This document shows positions 29,101 through 37,611 of a DNA stretch of 60,657 nucleotides, piece by piece (position 1 is the first letter of the stretch; each line of letters begins with the position of its first letter). The stretch comes from CAZEAN01 sp964510225 (GTDB lineage Bacteria > Planctomycetota > Planctomycetia > Isosphaerales > Isosphaeraceae), in assembly GCA_964510225.1 (NCBI GenBank), contig CAZEAN010000019.1:1-60657 (forward strand). Reading direction: 5' to 3'. The notes beneath the pieces were generated by a model. That model saw nothing but the letters and a program-made list of their open reading frames with translations, searched no databases and was not told the DNA's origin. Made by a program: the position numbers and the translations under genes.

Positions 29101-29301
29101 TTCTTCCTCGCGATGGCTCACGCTCGCTTGGGGCACCAGGAACTCGCACTTGATTACTACGATCGATCTGTCGATTGGCTCGAAAAATACTCTCCGGACA
29201 CTGGAGAATTCCTCCACTTCCGCGCCGAGGCGGAGGCGTTGTTGCGTCCCCTGCTGCTCGGCGCTACCTTCCCTAGTGATCCATTTATGCAGGATGAGTG
29301 A
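26194..29301 (+). CDS. Membrane Ser/Thr protein kinase with TPR repeats
   Basis: A 1,035-residue Hanks-type kinase. GRGGMGVVYE begins at about residue 127, the ATP-binding Lys is 149 (VALKIL), the catalytic Asp is 334 (HRDIKPSN), the DFG Asp is 352, and GTLRYMAPE marks the activation segment. About 105 residues rich in Ser/Thr/Pro are inserted after the hinge (about 205-310). One membrane segment lies near 495-515 (LLATVQVLLVVGLVGSLLAA), so the kinase is cytoplasmic and the roughly 520-residue TPR-rich C-terminal part (HIFRSRQESEKAFPHL, ARLGHQELALDYYDRS) is probably outside the membrane as a sensor. ATG 26194 overlaps the sigma-factor stop and has GGAAGGGGG upstream. Substrate unknown; the coupled sigma factor is the obvious candidate. 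Confidence 0.9.
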   Translation: MSDHQPHPKEGIAWQEASLSRDDLRQMIAICDRFEAMWKAGENPRVEAYLGDAPEQLHFYLLSELRAIESELRRDLGDDTSIDSDRLKQSLSLEEDETASRHAVLRATTSKGIPSQLGDYVILREIGRGGMGVVYEAVQQSLGRHVALKILPWHQIGDSSQLERFQDEPRLAARLHHSNIVPVFGVGEDHGVHYYAMQYIKGDGLNNIIDELRALRLGQNLVPPPEGSVAEEKSFRSSASAVNLARKLLTGRFAGFPTGDGRSLDTTETKTKTATFHGPAPATSPSTVLESSTVDCTDLTDSSPHDYFREVARIGLQVAEALAYAHGQGILHRDIKPSNLLIDSSGTVWVADFGLAKAEGSDGLTRPGEIVGTLRYMAPERFKEHTDHRSDLYSLGATLYELLTLRPLFGAVNRLQLEKHIQHDAPKAPRSLDPRIPRDLETVVLKALAKDPDRRYVDAEAMAADLQRVLDDQPIEARRISSMERAWRWCCRHKAIASLLATVQVLLVVGLVGSLLAARRFDRLADETRISAAESEAVVDFLIKDMLALANPFESQGESYTVEDLLARADRAIEDEERFKDQPLVEASIRLILGHIFRSRQESEKAFPHLSRAVVLYEEHAGEADSRTLDAMTSLTWVYMTLGHTEQALRLAEQRLERSRSSSDTDHFEELKGILLLSDICTSKKLGRFDDVLDLLGPALSDFDRLGTHNAHRCYAYRIYGKALLELNRFDEAELVLLEASRVGHDNYGPDHPQVIFLDTYISQIYQRRGDLGQALLLLEAVVERARRVLPLGHSHREVPILELAELLHQSGKQEEAFELLEGEYDAFLADSGPPIVAMFFPMRQYYSMLAIAGESDRSLEVATQVIARLQGSMVETYGSVYQALPLYQNQLAWMIVTSHEALWTEENLALAIELSEATVSAALGGWDEGCYKNTLGVAQYRSGDWKGAIVALEQSDADLQGKLFCTNGFFLAMAHARLGHQELALDYYDRSVDWLEKYSPDTGEFLHFRAEAEALLRPLLLGATFPSDPFMQDE

Positions 29302-29619
29302 GGTCATAGATTCGATGAATTCCCGATCACCTACCCAGATCGCATGATCCATAGCCAGGATGGTCAAAACTCTCCGACCTCTTCACCGAGACCGACGAGG
29401 ACTCTGAGCGAGTCGAGGGTCGAGGCTTGTCGAAGAGTCAATGAGGCGTTACACACATCCCTGCGTTCCCGCTTCGTAACGTCAATCCGGAAACTCCTAC
29501 GCAAGAAGATCGCTCAACCAACTTGTTCTGCGTAGGTAGGGTGAACCGATCGAGCATTACTCTTGTCTAGCTCACGAAGCCGTCATGGCTTTCGATTCGT
29601 GCGACCATGAGACAACGAG
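29302..29619. other. Intergenic region, no supported gene
   Basis: 318 bp between the kinase and the PcfJ-like gene. One 63-codon frame (29344-29535, MIHSQDGQNSPTSS...) has no recognisable motif or ribosome-binding site. I see no clear terminator hairpin. Confidence 0.3.
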
Positions 29620-29679
29620 ATGAATGTTAAGCCGAAGTCGAATAAGCAGCGAAAGTAGGATAAGAAGAGAAGGCTTGCT

Positions 29680-31038
29680 TTGCTCGAGGAGCAGCGACGT
29701 GAAGAGGTCGCTCAGGCGGAAAAAGCTAGGCGACGGGAAATGCCAGCTCTAGCGCTCAAGCAGACGAGGACTGTCCAGCACGATCCAATTTGCTTCATTC
29801 GGTCGTTAGCCAGTGGTCATACTGTTCGAGTTCCAGCGGCGTCGAGCTTCGCACCGATCGTCCGTCTCTTTCGGAGGATCGAGCAAGCCAGTAATCGCGC
29901 AGGCGATCCACTCCGTCCGAATCTTGAGGCACTCCAGCGCCTCTTGATGATCTGCCAAGAGCGTACCTGCCTCTTTTGCTCGACTGACGCAGATGCCTAC
30001 GCCGATGCAGTGCTTGCGCTTACTGCTCATCTCGATCGATGGATTCGTGAGCCGGAGGACTGGTTCCCTCAAAGCCATAATGCTTACAAACAGTTCCAGC
30101 ACTTTGTGCGTCACTTACTGGCCTACTACGACGTTCCGACTTTTCTGGACTCTGCCTGGTTGCAAGGAATGACCAAACATGGCCTCATCCAGCAGGGCTG
30201 GTTTATTCATACTGCGCAAGGACATAATATCCGGACCGCAACGGGACTGCCGATTCTCCTCACCAAGAAGCAAGCCCACCTGTTCTTGCAAGCACCGGAT
30301 GATTTCGATCCCTTGAGCGCACTGCGGTGGGCTCAAGTCCGGTCGTTGGGAGGAGACGAGTGTCTCATCCGCTCGATTCTCGGCACGCGTGCTGGTGTCG
30401 ACTTCGAACGCGACGACTTCTGGATTACCGTATTCCGTTGGTTGGTCAACCAGCCGATGCGTGCGCCTTCACAAGATGGGCCGATCATCGATTACTTGCG
30501 CAACCAACGGATCGAGCCTACAGAACGCAACCCGTTGGGGGATCTGCCAGGGCAACCCCGACTCGTCCCGGCGCAGCCCAATCTCACCATGAAGGGGCGG
30601 AATCCAGAGGCATTACTGCACGCGGTCGAACAATGGCACCATCGCCTCAATAATGTCCGAGGGCAACCAGAAACCCGATGGGCACCATCGAAGTTGGACT
30701 CTTTCTTACTTGAGGAAGGCAAGGATGAGGATTGGCGCCTTTATTCAATAACCGAGCTATTGACCTCCACCGAGTTGCAGGCAGAGGGCAAAGCGATGCG
30801 GCATTGTGTCGCGAGTTATTGGCAGTCCTGCTACCGGGGCGATGTCTCGATCTGGTCGCTCAAATCGATGAACGATGTTGGATCGGAAGAGCGACTTTTG
30901 AACTTGGAGGTGGAGAACTCAACCCGGACAATCATCCAATCCCGAGGCAAGTGTAATGGGCTACCAAACAAGAAACAGAAGTCTCTTATCCGACGTTGGG
31001 CAACATCTGCGGCGCTACGACTCTCACGTTGGTTATAG
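29680..31038 (+). CDS. PcfJ-like protein; upstream part cut off by an in-frame TAG
   Basis: The C-terminal third matches the PcfJ domain: ELQAEGKAMRHCVASYWQSC, WSLKSM, LNLEVENSTRTIIQSRGKCN. The Cys-His-Val signature and the 'QxRGxxN' end are clear. The N-terminal part (IRSLASGHTVRVPAASSF) is of unknown fold. PcfJ-like proteins are scattered on chromosomes and mobile elements; function unknown. In the same frame, ATG 29620 begins MNVKPKSNKQRK, then TAG (29656-29658), then DKKRRLALLEEQRREE. The Lys/Arg-rich composition runs straight across the stop, so the ancestral start was probably 29620. If expressed today, translation would begin at TTG 29680 or ATG 29740. The 452-residue frame after the stop is otherwise intact. 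Confidence 0.65.
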   Translation: MLEEQRREEVAQAEKARRREMPALALKQTRTVQHDPICFIRSLASGHTVRVPAASSFAPIVRLFRRIEQASNRAGDPLRPNLEALQRLLMICQERTCLFCSTDADAYADAVLALTAHLDRWIREPEDWFPQSHNAYKQFQHFVRHLLAYYDVPTFLDSAWLQGMTKHGLIQQGWFIHTAQGHNIRTATGLPILLTKKQAHLFLQAPDDFDPLSALRWAQVRSLGGDECLIRSILGTRAGVDFERDDFWITVFRWLVNQPMRAPSQDGPIIDYLRNQRIEPTERNPLGDLPGQPRLVPAQPNLTMKGRNPEALLHAVEQWHHRLNNVRGQPETRWAPSKLDSFLLEEGKDEDWRLYSITELLTSTELQAEGKAMRHCVASYWQSCYRGDVSIWSLKSMNDVGSEERLLNLEVENSTRTIIQSRGKCNGLPNKKQKSLIRRWATSAALRLSRWL

Positions 31039-31371
31039 AGCCGAAGGACTCCAACGACCGAGTATGGAATACCGATGTTCGGCCCCGGTTTACTACGATC
31101 GATTCCTTGGGCAAAGGGCGACGAAGCGGCCCTGCTCACGGGACCTTGATTTTAGCGTCCAAGATACCTCGGAAGCCGATTATAGGGTTCTCGTTGAGAT
31201 GTCTCTTCTCCTGGTGGACACTGACTCTTATCCCGCTTCCAGCTACCTGAAGGATGAAATATGCGACACAAGTCCACTCCGTTGTGTCGCTCGGTGTTTC
31301 TGCTCGGAGCATTGATCCAGCTTTCTTAAGGCCCGACCAAGATCCAAGATTCATCCTGGGGACGAATCCGA
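31039..31371. other. Intergenic region with one hairpin, no supported gene
   Basis: 333 bp between the PcfJ-like and biotin ligase genes. A frame at 30956-31315 overlaps the PcfJ-like gene and shows no known motif. The only clear structure is the GCGACACAA hairpin at 31263-31290. Confidence 0.35.
31263..31290 (+). terminator. Putative terminator hairpin
   Basis: A perfect 9-bp stem (GCGACACAA/TTGTGTCGC, 10-nt loop) is followed by TCGGTGTTTCTG. It lies between two same-strand genes and would separate the PcfJ-like transcript from the biotin ligase gene. Confidence 0.45.
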
Positions 31372-32142
31372 ATGGGAACCATCTGGCCGGTCGTTCGGCT
31401 CGCTGAGATTGATTCCACCAACGACCTAGCCAAGCGTTGGGCGGTGGACCCCGAGGCGCCGCAAGCTCCGGTCGTGATTCGAGCAGACCGACAGACGAAG
31501 GGGCGCGGACGAGGGCTGAATCATTGGTGGTCTGACCCTGGAAGCCTGACCTTTAGCATCCTCCTCGACCCTCGATCGATTGGGCTAGCCGAAGGCCAGA
31601 CGCCGCTCACTTCATTGGCGACAGCGGTTGGACTTGCCGAGGTGTTGATTCCCCTGATCCGCCGGGGGAAGCTCGGGATCCGTTGGCCAAACGATGTCGA
31701 AATCGATCGGAAAAAAATCGCCGGGATTCTTCCGGAGTCAGTAAATACAGTGGTCGGACCTCGGCTCGTGATTGGAATCGGCCTTAATGTCCGGAACCAA
31801 TTCGACCAAGCGCCCCCTGAGATCCGAGCGATGGCGACTTCACTTGCGGAAGTCGCAGACCGACCGCTCGATGATGGTGAGTCTGAAGAGATCTTCGGAG
31901 CGACTCTTCTTCAGGTAAAGACTGCGTTGAGGCAGCTCGCCGATCATGATCCAGCTCTTCCGGCCCGTTGGTCGGAGCTGGACCAGTTGCGCGGGCAACA
32001 GATCCAGATCGAGCAGGGTGACCAGCAGATCTCAGGGGTCGTCGCGGGTATCGATGCTCGTGGTGGACTTAAGGTTGTCAACGACAGTGGGGAGCAGACG
32101 GTATTCGGCGGCCGGGTCCTCCGACCGCCCTTCACTCCGTAG
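31372..32142 (+). CDS. birA: Biotin--[acetyl-CoA-carboxylase] ligase
   Basis: A 256-residue biotin protein ligase, which activates biotin to biotinyl-AMP and attaches it to the carrier lysine of biotin-dependent carboxylases. Family motifs are EIDSTNDLAKRW, the biotinyl-AMP loop KGRGRGLNHWWSDPGSL, and IRWPNDVEIDRKKIAGIL with the catalytic Lys region. The C-terminal SH3-like cap is seen in GVVAGIDARGGLKVVNDSG. There is no N-terminal helix-turn-helix, so it is a monofunctional ligase rather than a BirA repressor. It converges with secDF, with a gap of only 21 bp. Confidence 0.9.
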   Translation: MGTIWPVVRLAEIDSTNDLAKRWAVDPEAPQAPVVIRADRQTKGRGRGLNHWWSDPGSLTFSILLDPRSIGLAEGQTPLTSLATAVGLAEVLIPLIRRGKLGIRWPNDVEIDRKKIAGILPESVNTVVGPRLVIGIGLNVRNQFDQAPPEIRAMATSLAEVADRPLDDGESEEIFGATLLQVKTALRQLADHDPALPARWSELDQLRGQQIQIEQGDQQISGVVAGIDARGGLKVVNDSGEQTVFGGRVLRPPFTP

Positions 32143-32163
32143 TTGAGCGAGCCAACCTTAAAA

Positions 32164-35100
32164 TCAACTCGCGGCCATCTCTTTCTCTTGAGGAGCCTTC
32201 GTTGATCCTTGGCCGATCCATTCGAGCAAGAGCGGGGCGGCGATAAAGATCGTGCTATACGTACCGCTCAAGAAGCCGACCACGAGGCAGAAGGAGAAGC
32301 CCGCGAGCCCTTCACCACCGAAAAGGTAGAAGATCAAGACCACGGTCCAGGAGGTGAGTGAGGTCAGAATCGTCCGACTCAAGGTCGCATTGATCGCCGC
32401 GTTGATCAGCTTTGCGGAGGGGAGCGGCGATCGTCCCTTCAGCTCGCGGATCCGGTCGAAGATGACGATCGTGTCATTCACCGAGAATCCGATCAAGGTC
32501 AGGAAGGCAGCGATCATCGGCAAGTCGATCCGATACCCTGCCGGGGCCAACGCAATTGCACCCAGGACGATCAAAACGTCGTGAACGAGTGCAACCACCG
32601 CCGCGACACCGTAGCTGACTGATTGGAAGCGGAACCAGAGGTAGGCGATGATGATGAGCCAGCTCGCGACGATGGCAACCGCGGCTTTCTGACGGGTTTC
32701 TCCCGCAACCACACCACCGAAGTTTTCGACACGTTCGAAGACCGCGTTATCGTCTTCCGCGAGGTTTGTTTTCAAGATCGCGAGCGCTTGTCCGAATGAC
32801 TCAGGATCGAGATTTGCTCTCACCCGAAGCTCATTCACGGCGGTTTCTGTGTTGGCCAATTCTGCCGGATTCACGACCTCAGGATTCGCTGTGGCTGCGT
32901 CGATCTCAAGTTTTTCATCATTGAGAACCTCTTGGAAAGCCGCTTCAATCCGACTCGGAGGTTGCGGGATGTTGAAGGTCAATCGATAAGCCAAGGGTTC
33001 GGTCGACGCCGACTCAGCGTCCTCCTCAACCTCGGCTTGCTCCTCAGCGGTATAATCGAGGTTAAGCCGGATCAACTGATCCCCAAAGGCGTCGAGGACG
33101 GCTTGTTTGACGACCTCTTGATCTTCTTGTGTGGTCCGGATGTTGTACCGAGGATCACCTTGAACACCACCTTCGATCACGGCGAGGCTTTCGACCTTCG
33201 GTGCGGGGAGGGCTTCATTGCTTTCGACCTGGGCGCGGACATCGGCGATGGTGGTACCTTCTTCGAACCGTGCTGTGACGAGAGTGCCACCCGTGAAGTC
33301 GATGTCGTAGATTTCACCCTTGGCGTTCAGACCTCCCTTGGCAAAGGCGAAGGTCGCGAGACCAATCAGGATCACCAGGAGAGAACCCGCCATACAGTAG
33401 CGGTGGGGACCCACGAAATCGATCTTTGTCTTCGAGAGAAGCCGTCGCATCTTGATCTTCCGGATCCAGTTTTGACTGTAGGCAAGATCGAAGAGGCTCC
33501 GTGAGACAAAGACGGCGGTGAAGAGGTTCCAGACCAATCCGATGATCATGACGATGGCGAATCCTTTGACCTCTTCGGTCCCAACCAACCAGAGGACCAT
33601 CCCGGCGAGAATAGTGGTGACGTTCGAGTCCAGAATCGTCGACCATGCCTTGCCGAATCCGTTTCTTATTTGCTGACCGAGTGCGACTCCACGATCCTGC
33701 TCTTCGCGGATCCGCTCGAAGATCAGGACATTGGCATCAACGGCCATCCCGATCGTGAGCGCGAGGCCCGCGAGACCGGGGAGGGTGATCGAGCTTCCCG
33801 TCGCTGACATAGACGCGAGGAGCAAGAGCATGTTCAAGAGTAACGCGATCACCGAGATCACCCCGGCGAATCCGTAGTAGAGGATCATGAAGATCGGCAC
33901 CAGGATCAGACCGATCGAGATCGCAATCTGTCCCTTCCGGATGGTGTCTTCACCGAGAGTTGGTCCAATCGTCTCTTCTTGGAGCGGTGTCTTTTGGACC
34001 GCCATCGGGAGGCTACCGGCGTTGAGGATGTCGATCAACTGATCGACTTCTTCATTGATGTTCCGGCTATCACCGATCGAAATCATCCCTTCATTACGGA
34101 TCCGATTTTGGATCGTAGGTGCCGAAACGAGTTCGTCATCGAGCAAGATCGCGAGTTCGTATTCGAAGGCCCCTTCTTCGCGAGGACGGTGAGAACCAGT
34201 GAGGTTGGCAAATCTCCGAGCGCCGACATTGTCGAGATTGAAGCCAACTGCAGGTTTCAACGTCTGTGGGTCTTGCTTGCGGAAGACGCGGCTGAGCTGG
34301 TCACCATCGACCCGCATGCTGGCACGCGGTTCTTCGTACAAGATCGAGAACTCGGTGGTTTGGTTTTGGGCGTCTTCAGCGGCGACCATCCCCCGGATGA
34401 TCCACTCTTTCCTCGCGGTGATGTCGTCGCCCACGATGGAATAATTGATACCCCTGCCGGGGTTCCGTTTGATCAGGTAACGAGACGCGTCTGGCAACGG
34501 AGTTTGATCGCTGTAGGGAGTGACGACAGGAAGTCCGCTCCTGGGATCCATCGTGAGGAAGTCGACGGTGCTTGGGGAAGGTTGGGCAAGCAGCAGCGAT
34601 CCATCATCGTCGTATCCTTCGACTTCCGCGACCATTTCCGGCGGTCCATAGGAGGTCTCCTCGACAGTGGCGACAGAGCCCTCGAACTCCGCCTCTGGAC
34701 CCCAGAGATAAACGGCAGCACCAACCAGATTGGAGGGAAGCTTTGCGTAGGAATCAACGAATCGATAACCTTGATAGTAATTGGTGTAATTAGCTGGTCC
34801 TGCTTGCCAACCCTCGATCCATTCGCCAAGACGCGTCCAGTTGAACCCGGAGACTTCCGGGAGGTTGTCAACGATCGGCGGTTCCGTCCTCCGGAGGTTC
34901 CGCAACTGACTCATCGAGCTAAAGCGAGCTGCCGAGGCAGTTGAGGCGAGGATCCGGAACTGGAGCGCACCTTCTTTGGTCAGTCGTTCCTTGACACTTT
35001 CAGTCTCACTGATGAGGTCTTGGGGAAGGATAATCTCGACCCGATCGTTACCAAGCTTTCTGATCGTGATGTCTTTGGTGCCGTCAGGGTTGATCCGCCG

Positions 35101-35820
35101 CCGGAGTGCTGTGATCAGCTCGTCAATATCAATATCATTACGACTTGAGCTAGTCTCGCGCTCAAATTGAAGCACGGATCGAATCTGTTCGATGTCACCG
35201 GCAAGGAGTTGCCGAACTCTCGTTCGTTCTTGATTGTCACCGATGCTAATCCGGACTTCATCTTCGACTCCCTCGACACTTGAGGTTGCGGCGATCTCGG
35301 TGACGATCGGTCGGAGTCCCTCGACGATCGATTCGGTGGTTGCCTCCGATGAGGGGCGGAGCGAATAAGTCAAAAGGCTTGCTTCTTCTCGGACCAGTTT
35401 GAGCTCATCTCGGATCCGCTCGGGTGCTGCTGCGTCATCGGTTGCTCCACTGTCGGACTCAGCCCCAAGGCGAAGCGACGCTCGGATCGCATCAGCCTGG
35501 CTCTTCGGAACCCGGATCTCAATCTTCCCATCAGTAACACCGACTGACGCTCGCTCTGTGTTGACGAGTCCGAGGTATTCAGCGACCGAGTCCGCAACAT
35601 CGTCCCGTGATTGACCTTCTTCAAGCGATCGCTCGTCGACGCCGTACGTAAGGGTCGTGGAGTCGAGTTCGACCTGATAAACCAGGATCGTTCCACCGGA
35701 GAGATCGATCCCGAGCGTCAGCGGTGCGGTGTCGCTGAGCCCAATGTAGGGGCCGATGAATGGTAGGGTACTGATCAGTGTCACCAAACTGATCAGAATT
35801 AGCCGATACTTCAGGCTCAT
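32164..35820 (-). CDS. secDF: Fused protein translocase subunit SecD-SecF
   Basis: A 1,218-residue fusion of SecD and SecF, which together use the proton gradient to drive late steps of Sec-dependent export. The SecD half starts with a membrane segment and GIDLSGGTILVYQVE, then a long periplasmic region and the six-helix block including AGLALTIGMAVDANVLIFERIREE. The SecF half begins near residue 850 (FVGPHRYCMAGS), has IDFTGGTLVTARF, and ends with IGFSVNDTIVIFDRIRELKG and the last helices. It is longer than an E. coli SecD plus SecF because of acidic, low-complexity insertions in the periplasmic parts (EEQAEVEEDAESAS). Downstream of yajC and tgt on the same strand, in the classical order. Confidence 0.95.
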   Translation of the reverse strand: MSLKYRLILISLVTLISTLPFIGPYIGLSDTAPLTLGIDLSGGTILVYQVELDSTTLTYGVDERSLEEGQSRDDVADSVAEYLGLVNTERASVGVTDGKIEIRVPKSQADAIRASLRLGAESDSGATDDAAAPERIRDELKLVREEASLLTYSLRPSSEATTESIVEGLRPIVTEIAATSSVEGVEDEVRISIGDNQERTRVRQLLAGDIEQIRSVLQFERETSSSRNDIDIDELITALRRRINPDGTKDITIRKLGNDRVEIILPQDLISETESVKERLTKEGALQFRILASTASAARFSSMSQLRNLRRTEPPIVDNLPEVSGFNWTRLGEWIEGWQAGPANYTNYYQGYRFVDSYAKLPSNLVGAAVYLWGPEAEFEGSVATVEETSYGPPEMVAEVEGYDDDGSLLLAQPSPSTVDFLTMDPRSGLPVVTPYSDQTPLPDASRYLIKRNPGRGINYSIVGDDITARKEWIIRGMVAAEDAQNQTTEFSILYEEPRASMRVDGDQLSRVFRKQDPQTLKPAVGFNLDNVGARRFANLTGSHRPREEGAFEYELAILLDDELVSAPTIQNRIRNEGMISIGDSRNINEEVDQLIDILNAGSLPMAVQKTPLQEETIGPTLGEDTIRKGQIAISIGLILVPIFMILYYGFAGVISVIALLLNMLLLLASMSATGSSITLPGLAGLALTIGMAVDANVLIFERIREEQDRGVALGQQIRNGFGKAWSTILDSNVTTILAGMVLWLVGTEEVKGFAIVMIIGLVWNLFTAVFVSRSLFDLAYSQNWIRKIKMRRLLSKTKIDFVGPHRYCMAGSLLVILIGLATFAFAKGGLNAKGEIYDIDFTGGTLVTARFEEGTTIADVRAQVESNEALPAPKVESLAVIEGGVQGDPRYNIRTTQEDQEVVKQAVLDAFGDQLIRLNLDYTAEEQAEVEEDAESASTEPLAYRLTFNIPQPPSRIEAAFQEVLNDEKLEIDAATANPEVVNPAELANTETAVNELRVRANLDPESFGQALAILKTNLAEDDNAVFERVENFGGVVAGETRQKAAVAIVASWLIIIAYLWFRFQSVSYGVAAVVALVHDVLIVLGAIALAPAGYRIDLPMIAAFLTLIGFSVNDTIVIFDRIRELKGRSPLPSAKLINAAINATLSRTILTSLTSWTVVLIFYLFGGEGLAGFSFCLVVGFLSGTYSTIFIAAPLLLEWIGQGSTKAPQEKEMAAS

Positions 35821-35982
35821 GCTCAGCGGTCCTTCCGGGCCGAATCAGGCCCCCCGATCTGTCCGAATCTAGCCTCGAAAACTTGAATTACCCCGCAAGA
35901 GGTGGGCTGAGGTTTGGAGATCCTCAAACAATTTGGTTGTGCGATCAGCTTACGATCTCTGAGTCAAGAGAAGGAGAGATGC

Positions 35983-36360
35983 CTATGCTGAGGCCTTCTT
36001 TTCCTTATCTGTGGCGGATTCTGGCTCAATCACCGTGACCACACTCGATTTCCGGCAGGTCAGTTTGACACCTTTGTCGTCGTCGATCCGGAGTACCATC
36101 CGATCCTGCTTCTCGTCGACAGAGACTACCGTTCCGTAGATTCCAGCCTCAACCAAGACACGATCATTCTTCTTGAGGGCGTCGATCATCATCATCCGAC
36201 GCTTCCGATCACGCATCGGCATCCAGAAGAAGAAGAAGAAAGCCAAGAGCAAGACCGGGCCAAACTGAACCAACATTAGCAGGCGGTTCGATGGCTTGCC
36301 AGCTACGTCGGCCTGGGCAATCAACGAAGTGAGATCTGTTAGCAGCGAAAGTCCAGGCAT
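35983..36360 (-). CDS. yajC: Preprotein translocase accessory subunit YajC
   Basis: A 125-residue protein with one N-terminal membrane helix (VQFGPVLLLAFFFFFWMP) followed by the basic turn MRDRKRRM and a small beta domain (LVEAGIYGTVVSVDEKQDRMVLRID). This matches YajC, the membrane partner of SecDF. It lies between tgt and secDF on the same strand, the conserved arrangement. The 162-bp gap to secDF may contain an extra promoter. The tail is charged (SATDKEKKASA). Confidence 0.92.
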   Translation of the reverse strand: MPGLSLLTDLTSLIAQADVAGKPSNRLLMLVQFGPVLLLAFFFFFWMPMRDRKRRMMMIDALKKNDRVLVEAGIYGTVVSVDEKQDRMVLRIDDDKGVKLTCRKSSVVTVIEPESATDKEKKASA

Positions 36361-36456
36361 AAGAATTTGGGATCGGAGAAGTTTTATCTGGAACGGTTCA
36401 AGAACACGATGGGGGATCGAATCGAGTTAATGATTGAATCTCAGACACTCTAACGA

Positions 36457-37572
36457 TCAAGGTCCAAGTGCTTCAAGCATTGCTAATCGGAATGGGACGA
36501 ACTCTCCTCTCAGAATCGCTTCTCGGGCCTCTCGGATCATTTGGTGGAGGAACCAGAGGTTGTGGATCGAGGCCAAGATCGGCCCGAGCATCTCGTTTGC
36601 CAGAAAAAGATGACGGAGATAGGCGCGACTAAACTGAGTGCAGGCGACACAACCGCAACCCTCTTCGATCGGGCCACGATCCGTCTTGTACGAGGCATTC
36701 CGGAGCCGGACTTGGCCGGTCCGAGTGAGGCAGGTGGCATTCCGACCATTACGGGTTGGTAAGACACAGTCGAAGATATCGATCCCCGCATCAATGGCGT
36801 CGAGGACGTCCTGGGGGCGGCCGACGCCCATCAGATAGCGGATTTGGTCGACCGGCAGATGAGGAGTAGTGATTTTCAGGGCGACTCTGATTTCATCTGG
36901 TGATTCGCCGACACTCACACCACCGACTGCGTAGCCATCAAACTCCATCGCCACCAAGGCTTCGGCGCAGGAAGCGCGGAGATCTGGGTGCGGTCCTCCT
37001 TGGACAATCCCGAAGACTGCCTGATCAGGATTACTCCGGGCTTCCCGACATCGGAGTGCCCATCGAATTGTCCGTTCGGTAGCGTCCGCAATCAGCTCCT
37101 TGGAGGAAGGCAACGCTGGACAGTGGTCCAAGACCATTGCGATATCAGCCCCGAGGGATTCCTGAATGGAAATTGCGTGTTCGGGGGTTAGATCGAGCAG
37201 ACTTCCATCGAGATGAGACCGAAAGGTGACTCCGGATTCCGAGAGTTGGGCACGATCGGCCAAGCTGAAGACTTGGAAGCCGCCCGAGTCGGTGAGGATC
37301 GGGCCGTCCCAGTTCATGAAGTGATGGAGGCCCCCGAGTTCGGCGACAATCTCAGGACCCGGTCGGAGCGCCAGATGATACGTGTTTGCCAGGAGGATCC
37401 GGCTACCGAGGGCTCGGAGCTGATCAGGCAAGATCCCCTTGACAGTTGCTTGAGTGCCCACCGGCATGAATGCCGGGGTTTCGACCACTCCGTGCAATGT
37501 TTGCAGGAGGCCCGCCCGGGCCTCCGAACCCGGATCAACCCGCTGAAGTGAAAAACGGAGCGGTCCCGGCAT
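36457..37572 (-). CDS. tgt: tRNA-guanine transglycosylase (queuine/preQ1 insertion)
   Basis: A 371-residue Tgt that exchanges guanine 34 of GU(N) anticodon tRNAs for preQ1, a step in queuosine synthesis. Diagnostic motifs are LANTYHLALRPG, ILTDSGGFQVFS (with the active-site Asp), GIVQGG, the nucleophile Asp in IFDCVLPTRNGR, and the zinc site CGCVACTQFSRAYLRHL with three Cys and one His. It lies upstream of yajC-secDF on the minus strand and 39 bp after the TPR-alphaCTD gene, so all four may be co-transcribed. A QueD-like enzyme is divergently encoded nearby. Confidence 0.93.
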   Translation of the reverse strand: MPGPLRFSLQRVDPGSEARAGLLQTLHGVVETPAFMPVGTQATVKGILPDQLRALGSRILLANTYHLALRPGPEIVAELGGLHHFMNWDGPILTDSGGFQVFSLADRAQLSESGVTFRSHLDGSLLDLTPEHAISIQESLGADIAMVLDHCPALPSSKELIADATERTIRWALRCREARSNPDQAVFGIVQGGPHPDLRASCAEALVAMEFDGYAVGGVSVGESPDEIRVALKITTPHLPVDQIRYLMGVGRPQDVLDAIDAGIDIFDCVLPTRNGRNATCLTRTGQVRLRNASYKTDRGPIEEGCGCVACTQFSRAYLRHLFLANEMLGPILASIHNLWFLHQMIREAREAILRGEFVPFRLAMLEALGP

Positions 37573-37611
37573 GAGCTAAATCAGTGGCAAGGAGCAAGGT
37601 GTTGGCAAGGG

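Noticed and set aside
30956..31315. 119-codon frame overlapping the end of the PcfJ-like gene
   Set aside because: The PcfJ-like domain ends normally at its own stop, and this frame shows no known motif.
33979..34944. 321-codon open frame antisense to secDF
   Set aside because: Lies entirely opposite a well-conserved SecD coding region; translated sequence shows no domain and is explained by codon bias of the real gene.
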